Assembly (NCBI RefSeq): GCF_943181405.1
Contig: NZ_CALPBY010000001.1
Coordinates: 744,001 to 808,000, forward strand
Reading direction: 5' to 3'
Length of the DNA stretch: 64,000 nt
DNA from: Cellulosimicrobium sp. Marseille-Q4280
Lineage (GTDB): Bacteria; Actinomycetota; Actinomycetes; Actinomycetales; Cellulomonadaceae
Part shown: piece after piece, positions 1 to 11,275 of the stretch
Numbering within the stretch: position 1 is the first letter of the stretch
How the letters are laid out: the number at the start of each line of letters is the position of its first letter
Notes under the pieces: model-generated
What the model was told of the DNA's origin: nothing
The model's input: the letters and a program-made list of their open reading frames with translations, nothing else
The model's database searches: none
Position numbers and translations under genes: made by a program

Positions 1-1352
1 TGGAGGTGACCGGTGCCGACCACGGGCGCGGACGTCTCGGAGCGTACGTGCGCGGCGAGCCGCGCGAGGGCGCGACGGGCCGGGCTCGCCGGCGCGACCT
101 CGGCCAGGACCCGGCCCTCGCGCAGCGCGAGGTCGAGCGACCGGTCCTCGGGGACGGCCTGCAGGTCGTCCACACCGGCGTAGCGTGCCAGCGCCTCGCG
201 CACGGCGCGCTCCGGCCGCGGCCCGACGACTCCCGAACGCACCCGGTTCACCACGACGACCCGCAGCGCTCCGGCCGCTGCACCGGTCTCGTCGAGCTCG
301 TCGAGCGCGCGCACGAGGCGCTGGAGGGAGACCGGGTCCGCTCCCCCGACCACGACGACCACGTCCGCGGCGCCCAGCGCGCTGAGGGTGGCGGCGTTGC
401 GCTGCGGAGCCCGCGTGTCGTAGGTCAGGAGCTCGTCGCTCTCGATGCCGAACCCGCAGTCGAGGACGGTCCAGTCCGCGACCGACCGCGCCACGTCCCA
501 CACGACGTCCAGCGATGGACCGGGCAGCTCCGGCCAGCGCGCGGCCCGGGCCAGCCCGGTGAGGACCTGGAGCCGCGGGACGACGGCCGGCGCGAGCGCC
601 TGGAGACCGGTCGCGTCGAGCGCTCCGTGCCCCGCGCTGCGGGCGGCGGCCGCGAGCCCCGGCGACTCGTCGAGCATCCCGAGGTGCTGGGCCACCGACC
701 CGCCGTACGTGTCCGCGTCGACCAGCAGGACCCCGGACTCGGGGCCGGTCGGCGCGACCGCGGGCAGCTCGACCTCCGCGGGACGACGGTCGCGCCGCGA
801 CCCGCGTCGCGGGGACGATGGCGGTCCCGCGAGCTCGGCGGCGAGGTTCACCGCGACCGTCGTGCGACCGGGCGCACCGGTCGGCCCCCACACGGCCACG
901 ACCCGCCCGACGCGGCGCGCCGGCTCGACGCCGACCGGTGCCGGTGCCGGTGTTCCGTGCGGGCCCTCGGGAGCCACGGCGACCGGCGGGCGCGCGACGA
1001 CGGCACGGACGGCTTCCAGGAGCGAGTCTGCCGAGGCGGCAAGGTCGACGACGACGTCGACCCCGAGCGCCCGCAGCCTGCTCTCCTCCCACGACCCCGT
1101 CGGCGCCAGACCCACGACGCGGACACCGTGCCCATGGAGCTCGCCGACCACCTCCCGGTCGAAGGCGGGGAGGTCGGCGGACACGACCCCTACCTGCCCC
1201 GCACCCGCCGCCGCCGCGGCTCGCAGCTCGACGACGTCGGCGCAGCGTCGCGTCACCTGGAGACCGGGCACGTCGAGCGCGGTGACGACGTCGGCCTCGG
1301 ACGGTCCTCGGACCGCGCAGAGCACCGTGGCGACGGCTGTCGCCCCGCTCAT
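1..1352 (-). CDS. CpaE/TadZ-like P-loop ATPase, 3' end beyond window
   Basis: Partial gene running off the left edge; 450 codons are visible from ATG 1352. The N-terminal ~120 residues resemble a receiver-like region and are followed by a MinD/ParA-type ATPase domain. The P-loop reads GPTGAPGRTT, so the usual lysine before TT is arginine. A later VLLVDADTYGG segment and VLDCGFG fit a MinD-family fold. Such proteins localise Flp/Tad pilus machinery at the membrane (family knowledge). Its ATG overlaps the stop of the upstream SAF-domain gene (ATGA), so the two are probably one operon. The Tad assignment is inferred from this pairing; the rest of the locus lies outside the window. Confidence 0.8.
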   Translation of the reverse strand, partial: MSGATAVATVLCAVRGPSEADVVTALDVPGLQVTRRCADVVELRAAAAAGAGQVGVVSADLPAFDREVVGELHGHGVRVVGLAPTGSWEESRLRALGVDVVVDLAASADSLLEAVRAVVARPPVAVAPEGPHGTPAPAPVGVEPARRVGRVVAVWGPTGAPGRTTVAVNLAAELAGPPSSPRRGSRRDRRPAEVELPAVAPTGPESGVLLVDADTYGGSVAQHLGMLDESPGLAAAARSAGHGALDATGLQALAPAVVPRLQVLTGLARAARWPELPGPSLDVVWDVARSVADWTVLDCGFGIESDELLTYDTRAPQRNAATLSALGAADVVVVVGGADPVSLQRLVRALDELDETGAAAGALRVVVVNRVRSGVVGPRPERAVREALARYAGVDDLQAVPEDRSLDLALREGRVLAEVAPASPARRALARLAAHVRSETSAPVVGTGHL

Positions 1353-2050
1353 CCCGCACCGCCCACGGGGACGACGGCGATCGACCCCTCGCCCGCCACG
1401 GCGGCGAGCACCGTGGCGAGGTCCTCGGCCGCGACGAGGACGTGGATCGTCACCGGGCCGCCGGCGACGAAGGTCCCGTCGGCCTCGTCGATCTCTGCCA
1501 CCGTCACGCCCTCGACCAGGGTCGCCGGTTCGACCCCTTGGTTCGGCGCGCCCTGCTCGCCCGTCGCGGACGGCGCCGGCGGCACGTGCCACAGGTCGAC
1601 CTCGGCCCCGGCCACGATGCGGTCCGACAGCCCCGACGTGACAGGCACCGCGACGGCGCGCAGCGCGAGATCGGCGGTGGCACCCAGCGCGCTCGCCGGG
1701 ACCAGCTCGCCGGACTCGACGGTCCGGAGCACCACGGCCTCCTCGGGGACGCCGTCGGCAGCGAGCAGGTAGCCACCCGTCTCGCTGCCGAGCCGGACCT
1801 CCACGACGCGCAGGTCCTCCGCGGTGACCCGGTCACCGGGCGTCAGCACGCCGTCGGCCGCGTACACGGCGTCCGTGTGCCCGGCGGCGCCGACCGCCCA
1901 GGACCCGAGCGCGACGGAGGCGGCGATCACGACCAGGCCGACGAGGAGCCTCGGGTCGCGCCACGTCGGTCGCCGCAGGCGGGTCGCCGTGCGGGCGGGC
2001 GAGGGCGTCGCCGTCGAGTCGCGCGAGGGGCGTTCCAGGGTCGTCGTCAT
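1349..2050 (-). CDS. SAF-domain membrane-anchored protein (CpaB/RcpC-like)
   Basis: 233 residues from ATG 2050, preceded by GGGAC; an in-frame GTG at 2086 would add a His/Asp-rich leader and looks less likely. A basic N-terminus is followed by one membrane segment at about residues 35-55, then a SAF-type domain at about 60-130. SAF domains occur in CpaB/RcpC proteins, which link outer and inner parts of Flp pilus machinery, and in other periplasmic-facing proteins. It overlaps the CpaE-like ATPase by four bases, supporting a shared Flp/Tad-type role. The match is at domain level; a pilus function is inferred. Confidence 0.8.
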   Translation of the reverse strand: MTTTLERPSRDSTATPSPARTATRLRRPTWRDPRLLVGLVVIAASVALGSWAVGAAGHTDAVYAADGVLTPGDRVTAEDLRVVEVRLGSETGGYLLAADGVPEEAVVLRTVESGELVPASALGATADLALRAVAVPVTSGLSDRIVAGAEVDLWHVPPAPSATGEQGAPNQGVEPATLVEGVTVAEIDEADGTFVAGGPVTIHVLVAAEDLATVLAAVAGEGSIAVVPVGGAG

Positions 2051-2192
2051 CGAGTCCCGTCCGTGGTCGTGTCCGTGGTCCTGCACCTGCCTGCGGCCGG
2101 CGGCCGCGGTTCATGATCGTCGCTGCCGCAGCTCTGCGGGAAGGCATGTGGACAACGGTGGGGCCTCGCCGACCCCGTGCCAGACTTGCGGC

Positions 2193-2408
2193 ATGGCCCA
2201 GCGCTTCCTCACCCTCGCCGACGTCACGGAAGAGCTCAACATCTCCGCGGCCCAGGCGTACGCGCTCGTGCGGTCGGGCGAGCTGCCCGCCATCCAGGTC
2301 GGCGGCCGTGGCCAGTGGCGCGTCGAGGCGAGCGAGCTCGAGGGATACATCCAGCGCATGTACGCGCAGACCCGCCAGCGGATCGAGGCCGGTGAGTTCG
2401 AGGGCTGA
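2193..2408 (+). CDS. Small excisionase/BldC-like HTH DNA-binding protein
   Basis: 71 residues from ATG 2193. Almost the whole chain is one MerR/excisionase-type winged helix: FLTLADVTEELNISAAQAYALVRSG forms the HTH, and GRGQWRV the wing followed by a helix. Single-domain proteins of this size in actinobacteria include BldC, which binds head-to-tail direct repeats cooperatively (family knowledge). It is divergent from the SAF gene. A cluster of 10-bp direct repeats lies about 730 bp downstream at 3141-3170 and is a possible target, which is inference. It could instead be an excisionase remnant, but no integrase or attachment site is visible. Confidence 0.85.
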   Translation: MAQRFLTLADVTEELNISAAQAYALVRSGELPAIQVGGRGQWRVEASELEGYIQRMYAQTRQRIEAGEFEG

Positions 2409-2495
2409 CGCACGCCGCCACCATGCCGTCGCCGCGCCGTCGCCCGCGACGGCCGAACGTCCCCGACCTCTCCGACCGCTCCCCCTGCGTCGTGA

Positions 2496-3035
2496 TCATC
2501 GTGCGGCGCCACCTGGCCAGGAGTCGCTGACGCACAGCAGCGCAGCGTAGGGGACCGACCGGGTACCGTGCCGCGCCCCCGGCGAGACCTCCAGGTCGAC
2601 GTGGTCCTTGCCCACGCGGGAGATCCATCCCGGGTACGCGGCAGTGTGGACGCGCACCTGCACCGGCCGACGGTCCCGCATGAGGGCCCGCAGGACGTGG
2701 CCCAGACCGAGCCGCTCGGCCCGTCCCGAGGTCGCGGGTCGCGCGAACCTCCCCAGCCCCGTGACGGCCGCGACGGCCGCCGACGGGACGAGGTGCTGGC
2801 GCTGCTGCTCCTCCATGAGCACCCAGTCCGTGGCGACGTCGCGGACCTCGCCGGTGACCCGGGACCCGTCCCGGAGCTCGAGGGTGACGACTCCCTCCGT
2901 GCCTCGAAGCCGCTCGACGAGCGAGACGGTGGCGTGCTCGGCGCGCGTCAGGTCTGCCACCGCGTCGGCCAGCTCGGCGCGCTCGGCGGCGGCCAGCTGC
3001 GCCGCGAGGTCGTCGAAGAGGGCGTCCCACCGCAC
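2496..3035 (-). CDS. Conserved actinobacterial hypothetical protein
   Basis: 179 residues. I chose GTG 3035 because a TACCGT hexamer (3042-3047 on the minus strand) lies exactly 6 nt upstream, the leaderless spacing seen repeatedly in this window; the reading frame stays open to 3083. The N-terminal half is helical and Ala/Glu-rich. The middle (VTLELRDGSRVTGEVRDVATDWVLM) resembles a small beta-barrel of the Sm/SH3 kind. No catalytic motif, signal peptide or membrane segment is visible. Function unknown; the gene diverges from the LysM protein across an unusually A+T-rich spacer. Confidence 0.75.
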   Translation of the reverse strand: MRWDALFDDLAAQLAAAERAELADAVADLTRAEHATVSLVERLRGTEGVVTLELRDGSRVTGEVRDVATDWVLMEEQQRQHLVPSAAVAAVTGLGRFARPATSGRAERLGLGHVLRALMRDRRPVQVRVHTAAYPGWISRVGKDHVDLEVSPGARHGTRSVPYAALLCVSDSWPGGAAR

Positions 3036-3140
3036 GCGCACACGGTAGCGGGAGGGGCACCCGGGCGGGTCCGCGCCGTCCACATCACGAGAACCCCCTA
3101 GACACCGACAACAAGCTGCACTTAGATATCGCCAACAGCA

Positions 3141-3170
3141 TCAAACGATATCAAACGTCATCAACACATG
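3141..3170. repeat. Three 10-bp direct repeats in an AT-rich promoter region
   Basis: TCAAACGATA (3141), TCAAACGTCA (3151) and TCAACACATG (3161) are consecutive units of exactly 10 bp, one helical turn each. A related GATATC lies just left at 3125-3130. The spacer is strikingly A+T-rich for this genome and separates two divergent genes, so it is a plausible operator for cooperative head-to-tail binding. Confidence 0.6.
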
Positions 3171-3204
3171 CCGCGGTTGGCGAACGGCAGACTCAGGGGG
3201 ACCC

Positions 3205-4311
3205 ATGGAACGGCGATCTGACGCGCGACCAGCACCCGACGAGCCAGCCGCACGAGGCAGCGGCGTGCACGGGGGCTGGACGCTTCTTCTTCTGCTCGGC
3301 GCCCTGTCGGGAGCGGCGGTCGCTCTCACGGCGCGAGGCGTGCACGTCGCCGGGACCCTGCCCACCACGCGGTTCGAGGCCTACCTCGAGCTCGCGGCGG
3401 TCACCGTCGGCGCCCTGGTCGCCGCCTGGGTCGCCCTCAGCAGCGCGCTGGCGCTCGGCTGCCTGGCCGTCCGGGCCGGCGGGCGGACCTGGGCCGCCGG
3501 CGAGCGGATCGTCGCGCGCCACGCCCCTGCTGTCGTGCGCCGGGCGGCGCGCATCGGCGTCAGCATGACGGTCGGAGCCGGGCTGGTCCTCGGCGCAGGG
3601 ACCGCCCACGCGACGGAAGGGCCGGACGCGGACCGGGCGCCGGTCGTCGCCGTCGACCTCGGATGGCGTGCGTCGGCCCCGGAGGTCGCACCCAGGACCG
3701 TGGCAGGAGGTCCGGTGACGTCCGCGGTCGAGACCGAACGCCGCGCGGACCGCCGGTCCGGCGACGCCGTCCCCTCCGTCGACGGGACCGACGCCCCCGA
3801 CGGCACGACCGGGCCCGCGCCGGTGCCCACGGGCACGAGCAACGCCTCTGGTGTGCCGACCACCGACGACGCGCCCGCCTCCTGGTCGCTCCCCGTCGAG
3901 GCGCCCCGAACGACATCCGGGACCGAGGGACCACGGTCCGACGCGTCCACCGAGACCGGTCCTCGGCAGGCGGCCGCCCACCCCGTTCCCCCGACCGACG
4001 CGGACGCCGCCCTTCGCCCCGGTGGGACGGGTGCCGGCACGACGCTCGTTCGCTCGGGCTCGACACTCCCGGCCGCCGAGAGGGACGCCGCGCTGACCGT
4101 CACCCGCGAGCGGTCGGCGACCGGTACCGAGGTCGTGGTCCTGCGCGGCGACACGCTCTGGGACATCGCCGCCCGGTCGCTCCCCACCGCCGCCACCGAC
4201 GCCGACGTCGCCGCGGCCGTGGCGCGGTGGCACGCGGCGAACGCCGCCGTCATCGGCGGCGACCCCGACCTCATCCGACCCGGCCAGGTGCTCGTCGCAC
4301 CGTCGGCGTGA
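3205..4311 (+). CDS. LysM-domain membrane protein
   Basis: 368 residues from ATG 3205, with a G-rich Shine-Dalgarno (SD) just upstream. Hydrophobic segments at about residues 25-45, 60-90 and 115-132 place the N-terminus in the membrane. A long Pro/Thr/Ser/Asp-rich linker follows, then a C-terminal LysM-like module (about 310-366) with LRGDTLWDIAARSL and the closing IRPGQVLVAP. LysM binds N-acetylglucosamine-containing glycans such as peptidoglycan (family knowledge). The next gene begins 32 bp downstream on the same strand. A cell-wall role is inferred; the exact ligand is unknown. Confidence 0.88.
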   Translation: MERRSDARPAPDEPAARGSGVHGGWTLLLLLGALSGAAVALTARGVHVAGTLPTTRFEAYLELAAVTVGALVAAWVALSSALALGCLAVRAGGRTWAAGERIVARHAPAVVRRAARIGVSMTVGAGLVLGAGTAHATEGPDADRAPVVAVDLGWRASAPEVAPRTVAGGPVTSAVETERRADRRSGDAVPSVDGTDAPDGTTGPAPVPTGTSNASGVPTTDDAPASWSLPVEAPRTTSGTEGPRSDASTETGPRQAAAHPVPPTDADAALRPGGTGAGTTLVRSGSTLPAAERDAALTVTRERSATGTEVVVLRGDTLWDIAARSLPTAATDADVAAAVARWHAANAAVIGGDPDLIRPGQVLVAPSA

Positions 4312-4343
4312 CCCACCGTCCCGAACGACCGAAGGAGCCGACG

Positions 4344-4874
4344 ATGACGACCAGCGTGCTCGACCCCCAGTCCGCGGTGACGGCGCGGTCCACCAGCGTC
4401 CCGACCGAGGCGAGCAGCGCCCGGCTGCTCCGGAGCGTCGGTGAGGCGCCTGCTGCGAGCGTCGACGTCCGCGACCCCCGAGCCGGCGTCCCGCGCCACG
4501 TGGCGCACGGGCGTCCTCTGGTCCCGACGACGCCCGTTCCGCTCCCGGACCCGACGCCGCTGTGCTGCGCCGTGGTGAGAGCCGCCGTCGAGGTGGTGCG
4601 GGGCGACCGTACGGTCCAGCAGCTCGCGCGCTGGGTGACGCCGGAGATCTACGAGGCGCTCGCGCGACGCGCGCGGGTCGTGCTCGACGCGGGTCTCGCT
4701 CCCGACACGGCGACCCGCCCCGTGACGGTCCGGCGCGCCCGTGTCCTGCGTCTCGGGTCGGACGTCGCCGAGGCGACGGTGGTCGTCGACGACGGCGACC
4801 GTGTCCGGGCAGCCGCCGCCCGGCTCGAGGAGCGCCGCGGGACGTGGCGCGTGGTCGCTCTCGAGATCGGGTGA
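4344..4874 (+). CDS. Rv3235-family protein
   Basis: 176 residues from ATG 4344, with GGAG 8 bases upstream. The first ~75 residues are low-complexity. The C-terminal half (CCAVVRAAVEVVRGDRTVQ through WRVVALEIG) is the conserved Rv3235-type domain, an alpha-beta fold of unknown function found beside secA in many actinobacteria. It sits tail-to-tail with secA, as Rv3235 lies near secA1 in Mycobacterium tuberculosis (remembered gene order). No signal peptide or membrane segment is evident. It is probably co-transcribed with the LysM gene and ends before a strong hairpin. Confidence 0.85.
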   Translation: MTTSVLDPQSAVTARSTSVPTEASSARLLRSVGEAPAASVDVRDPRAGVPRHVAHGRPLVPTTPVPLPDPTPLCCAVVRAAVEVVRGDRTVQQLARWVTPEIYEALARRARVVLDAGLAPDTATRPVTVRRARVLRLGSDVAEATVVVDDGDRVRAAAARLEERRGTWRVVALEIG

Positions 4875-4918
4875 CCGGACCGGCGCTGCCGCGGCGCCGG
4901 TCGCTGACGCCGAAGACA

Positions 4919-4954
4919 CGAGGAGGGGCGGTCGAAGACGACCGCCCCTCCTCG
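4919..4954. terminator. Bidirectional hairpin between Rv3235-like gene and secA
   Basis: A perfect 16-bp stem (4919-4934 with 4939-4954) closes a 4-base AAGA loop. It lies between two convergent stop codons. No T tract follows, as is usual for terminators in such G+C-rich genomes. Confidence 0.85.
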
Positions 4955-4958
4955 CGCA

Positions 4959-4985
4959 CCCGGGGGGCGCGATACGCCCCCCGGG
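4959..4985. terminator. Second hairpin next to the secA stop codon
   Basis: An 11-bp perfect stem CCCGGGGGGCG (4959-4969) pairs with CGCCCCCCGGG (4975-4985) around CGATA. It begins 4 bp past the secA stop, so it would be met first by transcripts leaving secA. Together with 4919-4954 it forms a tandem terminator. Confidence 0.75.
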
Positions 4986-4989
4986 CCGG

Positions 4990-8082
<3,093 letters not shown>

Positions 8083-8186
8083 GCAGAACTCCCGTATCGA
8101 TCGCGTCCCGGGCCGGGTGGTCCGGGAGGGCCGCGCTCCTCGCCGCACGGGTGCGTGCGGGTCGGGCGTCGGCAACGTCACACAAC

Positions 8187-8192
8187 ATCGTA
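8187..8192 (-). promoter_or_regulatory. Likely secA -10 element
   Basis: TACGAT on the minus strand lies about 105 bp before the secA GTG, leaving a leader of roughly 100 nt. No clear -35 is seen. The rest of the 8083-8289 spacer shows no gene. Confidence 0.4.
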
Positions 8193-8276
8193 GGGGAGCC
8201 TGGGGCCTCCCGGCCCCGTCCGCGTTCCGCCGACGACGAACCGCACCGCCCGCACGCCCGCACCGTCCGACGCCCG

Positions 8277-8292
8277 TAGGCTCGGGCCCGTG
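8277..8292 (+). promoter_or_regulatory. Leaderless promoter: TAGGCT, 7 nt, GTG
   Basis: TAGGCT (8277-8282) is followed by 7 nt and the GTG of the kinase-like gene, so transcription should start at or next to the start codon. Confidence 0.5.
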
Positions 8293-8802
8293 GCGCACGT
8301 GCTCGTGACGGGGATGTCGGGCGTCGGGAAGTCGACGGCGCTCGGCGGTCTCGCGGACCGGGACGTCGAGGTCGTCGAGACCGACGACGGCGACTGGTGC
8401 GTCGTCGCGCCGGTACCTGGCGCACCGCGCGGCACCGTCGACCGCGTGTGGCGGGAGGACCGGATGACCGCCCTGCTCGACGACCGCGCGGGGCGTCCGC
8501 TCGTCGTCGCCGGAACGGTGCCGAACCAGGGCAGGTTCCACGACCGGTTCGACGCCGTGGTCCTGCTCTCGGCGCCTCTCGACGTCATGCTCGACCGGGT
8601 CGCGCGGCGGGTCACCAACCCGTTCGGCAGGACCGAGGCCGAGCGCGCGCGCATCGTCGCCGACACGCGCGTCGTCGTCCCCCTGCTGCGTGCAGCGTGC
8701 ACGCACGAGATCGACACGAGCGTGACGCCGCCCGACGCCGTCGTCGACCGGCTGGTGCAGCTCGCCCTCAGGCCGGGAGCTCTGTCGCCCTTCAGGCGGT
8801 GA
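8290..8802 (+). CDS. P-loop kinase-like NTPase
   Basis: 170 residues from GTG 8290. The chain opens directly with a Walker A loop, GMSGVGKST (about residues 8-16), followed by the two-strand order of small nucleoside or shikimate-type kinases; a lid-like Arg-rich segment lies at [24 protein letters not shown]. This fits an AAA_18/shikimate-kinase-like P-loop NTPase of about 170 residues. The acceptor substrate cannot be told from sequence. Its stop overlaps the convergent AlkX-like gene by 11 bp. The two genes together separate secA from hpf, which are adjacent in mycobacteria, so they look like an insertion into a conserved block. Confidence 0.8.
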   Translation: MAHVLVTGMSGVGKSTALGGLADRDVEVVETDDGDWCVVAPVPGAPRGTVDRVWREDRMTALLDDRAGRPLVVAGTVPNQGRFHDRFDAVVLLSAPLDVMLDRVARRVTNPFGRTEAERARIVADTRVVVPLLRAACTHEIDTSVTPPDAVVDRLVQLALRPGALSPFRR

Positions 8803-10063
8803 GCTGCGTCGCGACCTCCGCCGCGAGTGCCGGCGCCAGGTCCCCGACGGGGGTGACGTCGACCTCCGGCACGCCGAGCCAGGCGCCGAGCACGGCGAGC
8901 TCGGCCGCGAGCCGGGCTGCGGTCTCGGCGCCCGCCGCCTGCTCGCGGTGCGCGGACAGCACGCGCAGCACGCCGGCGCGACGATCGGCCTTGAGGTCGA
9001 CGCGCGCCGTGAGGGCTTCTCCCTCGAGGAACGGCAGGACGTAGTACCCGTGCACGCGCTTCGCCGCCGGGACGTAGATCTCGATCCGGTAGTGCACGTC
9101 GAACAGCCGCTCGAGCCGGGTGCGCTCGAACACCAGGGGGTCGAACGGGTTGAGCAGCGTCGTCGCCGTCGCGCGTCGCGGCAGCGCGGCGTCGGCGTGC
9201 AGATACGTCGGCTCGTCCCAGCCGCGCACGACGACCGGCCGCAGCGTCCCGGCCTCGACGAGCTCCACGAGCGCCGTGCGTACGGCCGGTCCAGAGAGCC
9301 GGAAGTAGTCCTTGAAGCACCGCAGCGTGCCCACGCCGTGCGCGCGGGCGCCGATCTCGAGGAGCTGCCGGACGGCGTCGGCGTCCGAGACCGGTGCCGC
9401 GGCGACCACCTCGGGCGGCAGGACACGCTCGGAAAGGTCGTAGCACCGCTCGAACGCCCCGTTGCGCCGGGCCGACGTGATCTCGCCCGTGAAGAAGAGG
9501 AACTCGAGCGCGCGCTTGGCGACGGTCCAGTTCCACCCCCACTGCGACCGGTCGCGGGGGTGGGCGCGCCCCTCCTCCTCGAGGATCGCGTGGACCTCGC
9601 TCGCCGTGATCGGCCCTCGATCGGTCACGAGCCGGCGGACGTCCTCCACCGTCTCGGAGTGGCTCATCTCGACCGCGCTGATCGCCCCCCACGCCTCCGT
9701 GCGGTACCGACGTCGTCGCCACTCGAGCAGCGGCCACGTCGACGGCGGCACGTAGGACGCGACGTGCGCCCACGTCTCGACGAGCCGACGCGGTGCCCGC
9801 CCGGCCGCACGGTCCAGCAGCGCCGTGTCGTACGGCCCGAGGCGCGCGTACAGCGGCATGAGGTGCGCCCGGGCGAGCACGTTCACCGAGTCGATCTGCA
9901 CCAGCCCGAGCCGGTCGATCACTCCTTGCACGTGCCGCATGGTCGGCGCCCCGGCCCGCCCCTCTCCCCCGGCGCCCCCGAAGGGGCGCGGTCGGTGCAG
10001 ACCCTGAGCCGCGAGCGCGACCCGCCTCGCCTGCGACAACGACATCGTCTCGACGGTGACCAC
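8792..10063 (-). CDS. AlkX (YcaQ)-type DNA glycosylase, HTH_42 family
   Basis: 423 residues from GTG 10063, chosen because CAGGAT lies 6 nt upstream (leaderless spacing) and AGGA is also near; the frame stays open to 10090. The family comprises tandem winged helices plus a beta-barrel and excises bulky alkylated bases or interstrand crosslinks. A QID motif in [11 protein letters not shown] (about residues 58-68) matches the Q-aliphatic-D catalytic signature described for AlkX/YcaQ, unlike the Q-x-Q of AlkZ. The downstream [16 protein letters not shown] and [20 protein letters not shown] segments are typical of the family. A second family member is encoded at 23055. A structured repeat element lies 128 bp upstream. 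Confidence 0.9.
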   Translation of the reverse strand: MVTVETMSLSQARRVALAAQGLHRPRPFGGAGGEGRAGAPTMRHVQGVIDRLGLVQIDSVNVLARAHLMPLYARLGPYDTALLDRAAGRAPRRLVETWAHVASYVPPSTWPLLEWRRRRYRTEAWGAISAVEMSHSETVEDVRRLVTDRGPITASEVHAILEEEGRAHPRDRSQWGWNWTVAKRALEFLFFTGEITSARRNGAFERCYDLSERVLPPEVVAAAPVSDADAVRQLLEIGARAHGVGTLRCFKDYFRLSGPAVRTALVELVEAGTLRPVVVRGWDEPTYLHADAALPRRATATTLLNPFDPLVFERTRLERLFDVHYRIEIYVPAAKRVHGYYVLPFLEGEALTARVDLKADRRAGVLRVLSAHREQAAGAETAARLAAELAVLGAWLGVPEVDVTPVGDLAPALAAEVATQLTA

Positions 10064-10152
10064 CCCCCGATCCTGCCCGACCCCACCCACACGGAGCGGC
10101 GTCGCTGCGCGTCGTGCACGCTCGCGAGACCGCCGGGCCCCCGACGCACGAC

Positions 10153-10181
10153 GGTCCGCCTCGCACGACGCGAGGCGGACC
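10153..10181. terminator. Hairpin between AlkX gene and repeat element
   Basis: GGTCCGCCTCG (10153-10163) pairs perfectly with CGAGGCGGACC (10171-10181) around a 7-base loop. It could be a terminator for minus-strand transcripts leaving hpf. It is separate from the larger element at 10191. Confidence 0.55.
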
Positions 10182-10190
10182 GGGCAGGAG

Positions 10191-10298
10191 CGGACGAGGT
10201 GAGGGTGGGCGCGCGCGACCGTGGCGGGTCTGGCGGGAGCCCGCGAGGAACGAGCGGGCGGATGGTAGGTCGCGCGCGCCCAACCCTCACCTCGTCCG
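10191..10298 (-). repeat. Structured inverted-repeat element, copy 1
   Basis: The arms 10191-10220 and 10268-10298 pair over 30 bp with a single bulged base. Read on the minus strand, the inner 14-bp helix is GGGCGCGCGCGACC with its complement. It encloses TACCATCC, a 6-bp hairpin GCCCGC/GCGGGC with loop TCGTTCCTC, and TCCCGCCAGACCCGCCAC. The unpaired parts recur almost unchanged in copy 2 (22532-22627), whereas the helices differ but remain complementary. It begins 34 bp after the hpf stop on the same strand. It may be a structured 3' untranslated RNA, a mobile miniature element or a protein-binding hairpin; I do not recognise it. Confidence 0.85.
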
Positions 10299-10332
10299 GA
10301 GGCGACTCAGGACCGCGAGGGGTCCACGAGGG

Positions 10333-10992
10333 TCAGGCGGACTTCTCGACCTTCGCCTCGGCGCAGTCGCACGACGTGTCGAGCGCGACGACGCCGTAGG
10401 TCCACCCGCGTCGGCGGTACGCGACCGACGGGCGCGCGGTCTCGACGTCGACGAAGAGGAAGAAGTCGTGGCCGACCATCTCCATCTCGTACAGCGCGTC
10501 GTCGACGGTCATGGGCTCGGCGCTGTGCAGCTTCTGCCGGATCACGACGGGCGAGTCGCCGTCGCCGAGAGGCTTCTCGACCGCCTCACCGGGCTCGGAG
10601 GGCGCCGTGGGCGCCGGTGCCGGCGGGGCGGAGTGCGTCACCGGGTCGTAGGGACGGACGTCGACGGGCGGCACGACGGTGTGGTTCCGGTGGTCCTTGC
10701 GACGGTCGCGCACGCGGCGCAGGCGCTCGGCGAGCTTCTCCATCGCGAGGTCGAGGGCGCCGAACCGGTCGTCGGCCGCTGCCTCGGCACGCACGACGGG
10801 CCCCTTCGCGCGGACCGTGAGCTCGACGCGTTCACGGACCCCGGAGAGCCTCGGGTTGTTCTCGTGGGTGACCTCGACGTCCACGCGCTGCGCCGTGGGC
10901 GCGAGCTGCTGGACCTTGGCGAGCTTGTCCTCCGCGTGCTGGCGGAACCGGTCGGCCACCTCGGTGTGCCTGCCGACGACGACGATCTCCAT
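10333..10992 (-). CDS. hpf: Ribosome hibernation promoting factor, long form
   Basis: 219 residues from ATG 10992, preceded by GGAGG; an upstream in-frame GTG extension lacks such support. HPF binds the 30S decoding region and, in the long form, pairs 70S ribosomes into inactive dimers. The N-terminal S30AE domain (MEIVVVGRHTEVADRFRQHAEDKL through about residue 100) is joined by a Pro-rich linker to a C-terminal dimerisation domain (about 155-215) with VIRQKLHSAEPMTVDDALYEMEMVGHDFFLFVD. This gene order (secA, hpf, ComF) is typical of actinobacteria. Two adjacent inverted repeats lie in its upstream region at 11051-11082. Confidence 0.96.
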   Translation of the reverse strand: MEIVVVGRHTEVADRFRQHAEDKLAKVQQLAPTAQRVDVEVTHENNPRLSGVRERVELTVRAKGPVVRAEAAADDRFGALDLAMEKLAERLRRVRDRRKDHRNHTVVPPVDVRPYDPVTHSAPPAPAPTAPSEPGEAVEKPLGDGDSPVVIRQKLHSAEPMTVDDALYEMEMVGHDFFLFVDVETARPSVAYRRRGWTYGVVALDTSCDCAEAKVEKSA

Positions 10993-11050
10993 GTGAGCCT
11001 CCACGAGGGTAGTGACGCCCGTTCCTCGAGCGTCGGTCCGGATCTGGTAG

Positions 11051-11082
11051 GGCACCAAGATCGGTGCCGGTGGTCTACCACC
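11051..11082. promoter_or_regulatory. Two adjacent small inverted repeats upstream of hpf
   Basis: GGCACC-AAGATC-GGTGCC (11051-11068) is followed without a gap by GGTGGT-CT-ACCACC (11069-11082). Both lie 60-90 bp before the hpf start, where they could be operators or leader hairpins. The remaining spacer to 11275 holds no gene I can support. Confidence 0.4.
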
Positions 11083-11275
11083 TCCTTGCGACGCCGGGGC
11101 GCCCCGCTCGGCGGGCTCGCGCGGGGACTCGGCACAGGTGTCCTGTGCGCCCGGTCCTCGCGACGACTGGCCCTCAGCCTAACCCGCGGTCCGGGGTGTC
11201 GGCAGTCTCAACGGGAGGTGAACACCGGGACCTTCGACCGTCGCCCGCGAGACCCGCGCGAGCGCGCGGAGAGGG

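Noticed and set aside
2193-2408. Phage or plasmid excisionase
   Set aside because: No integrase, attachment site or other mobile-element gene is nearby; a chromosomal BldC-like regulator fits better.
10191-10298. Simple rho-independent terminator for hpf
   Set aside because: A terminator would not need conserved loop and junction sequences shared with a second copy elsewhere; termination may still be a side effect.
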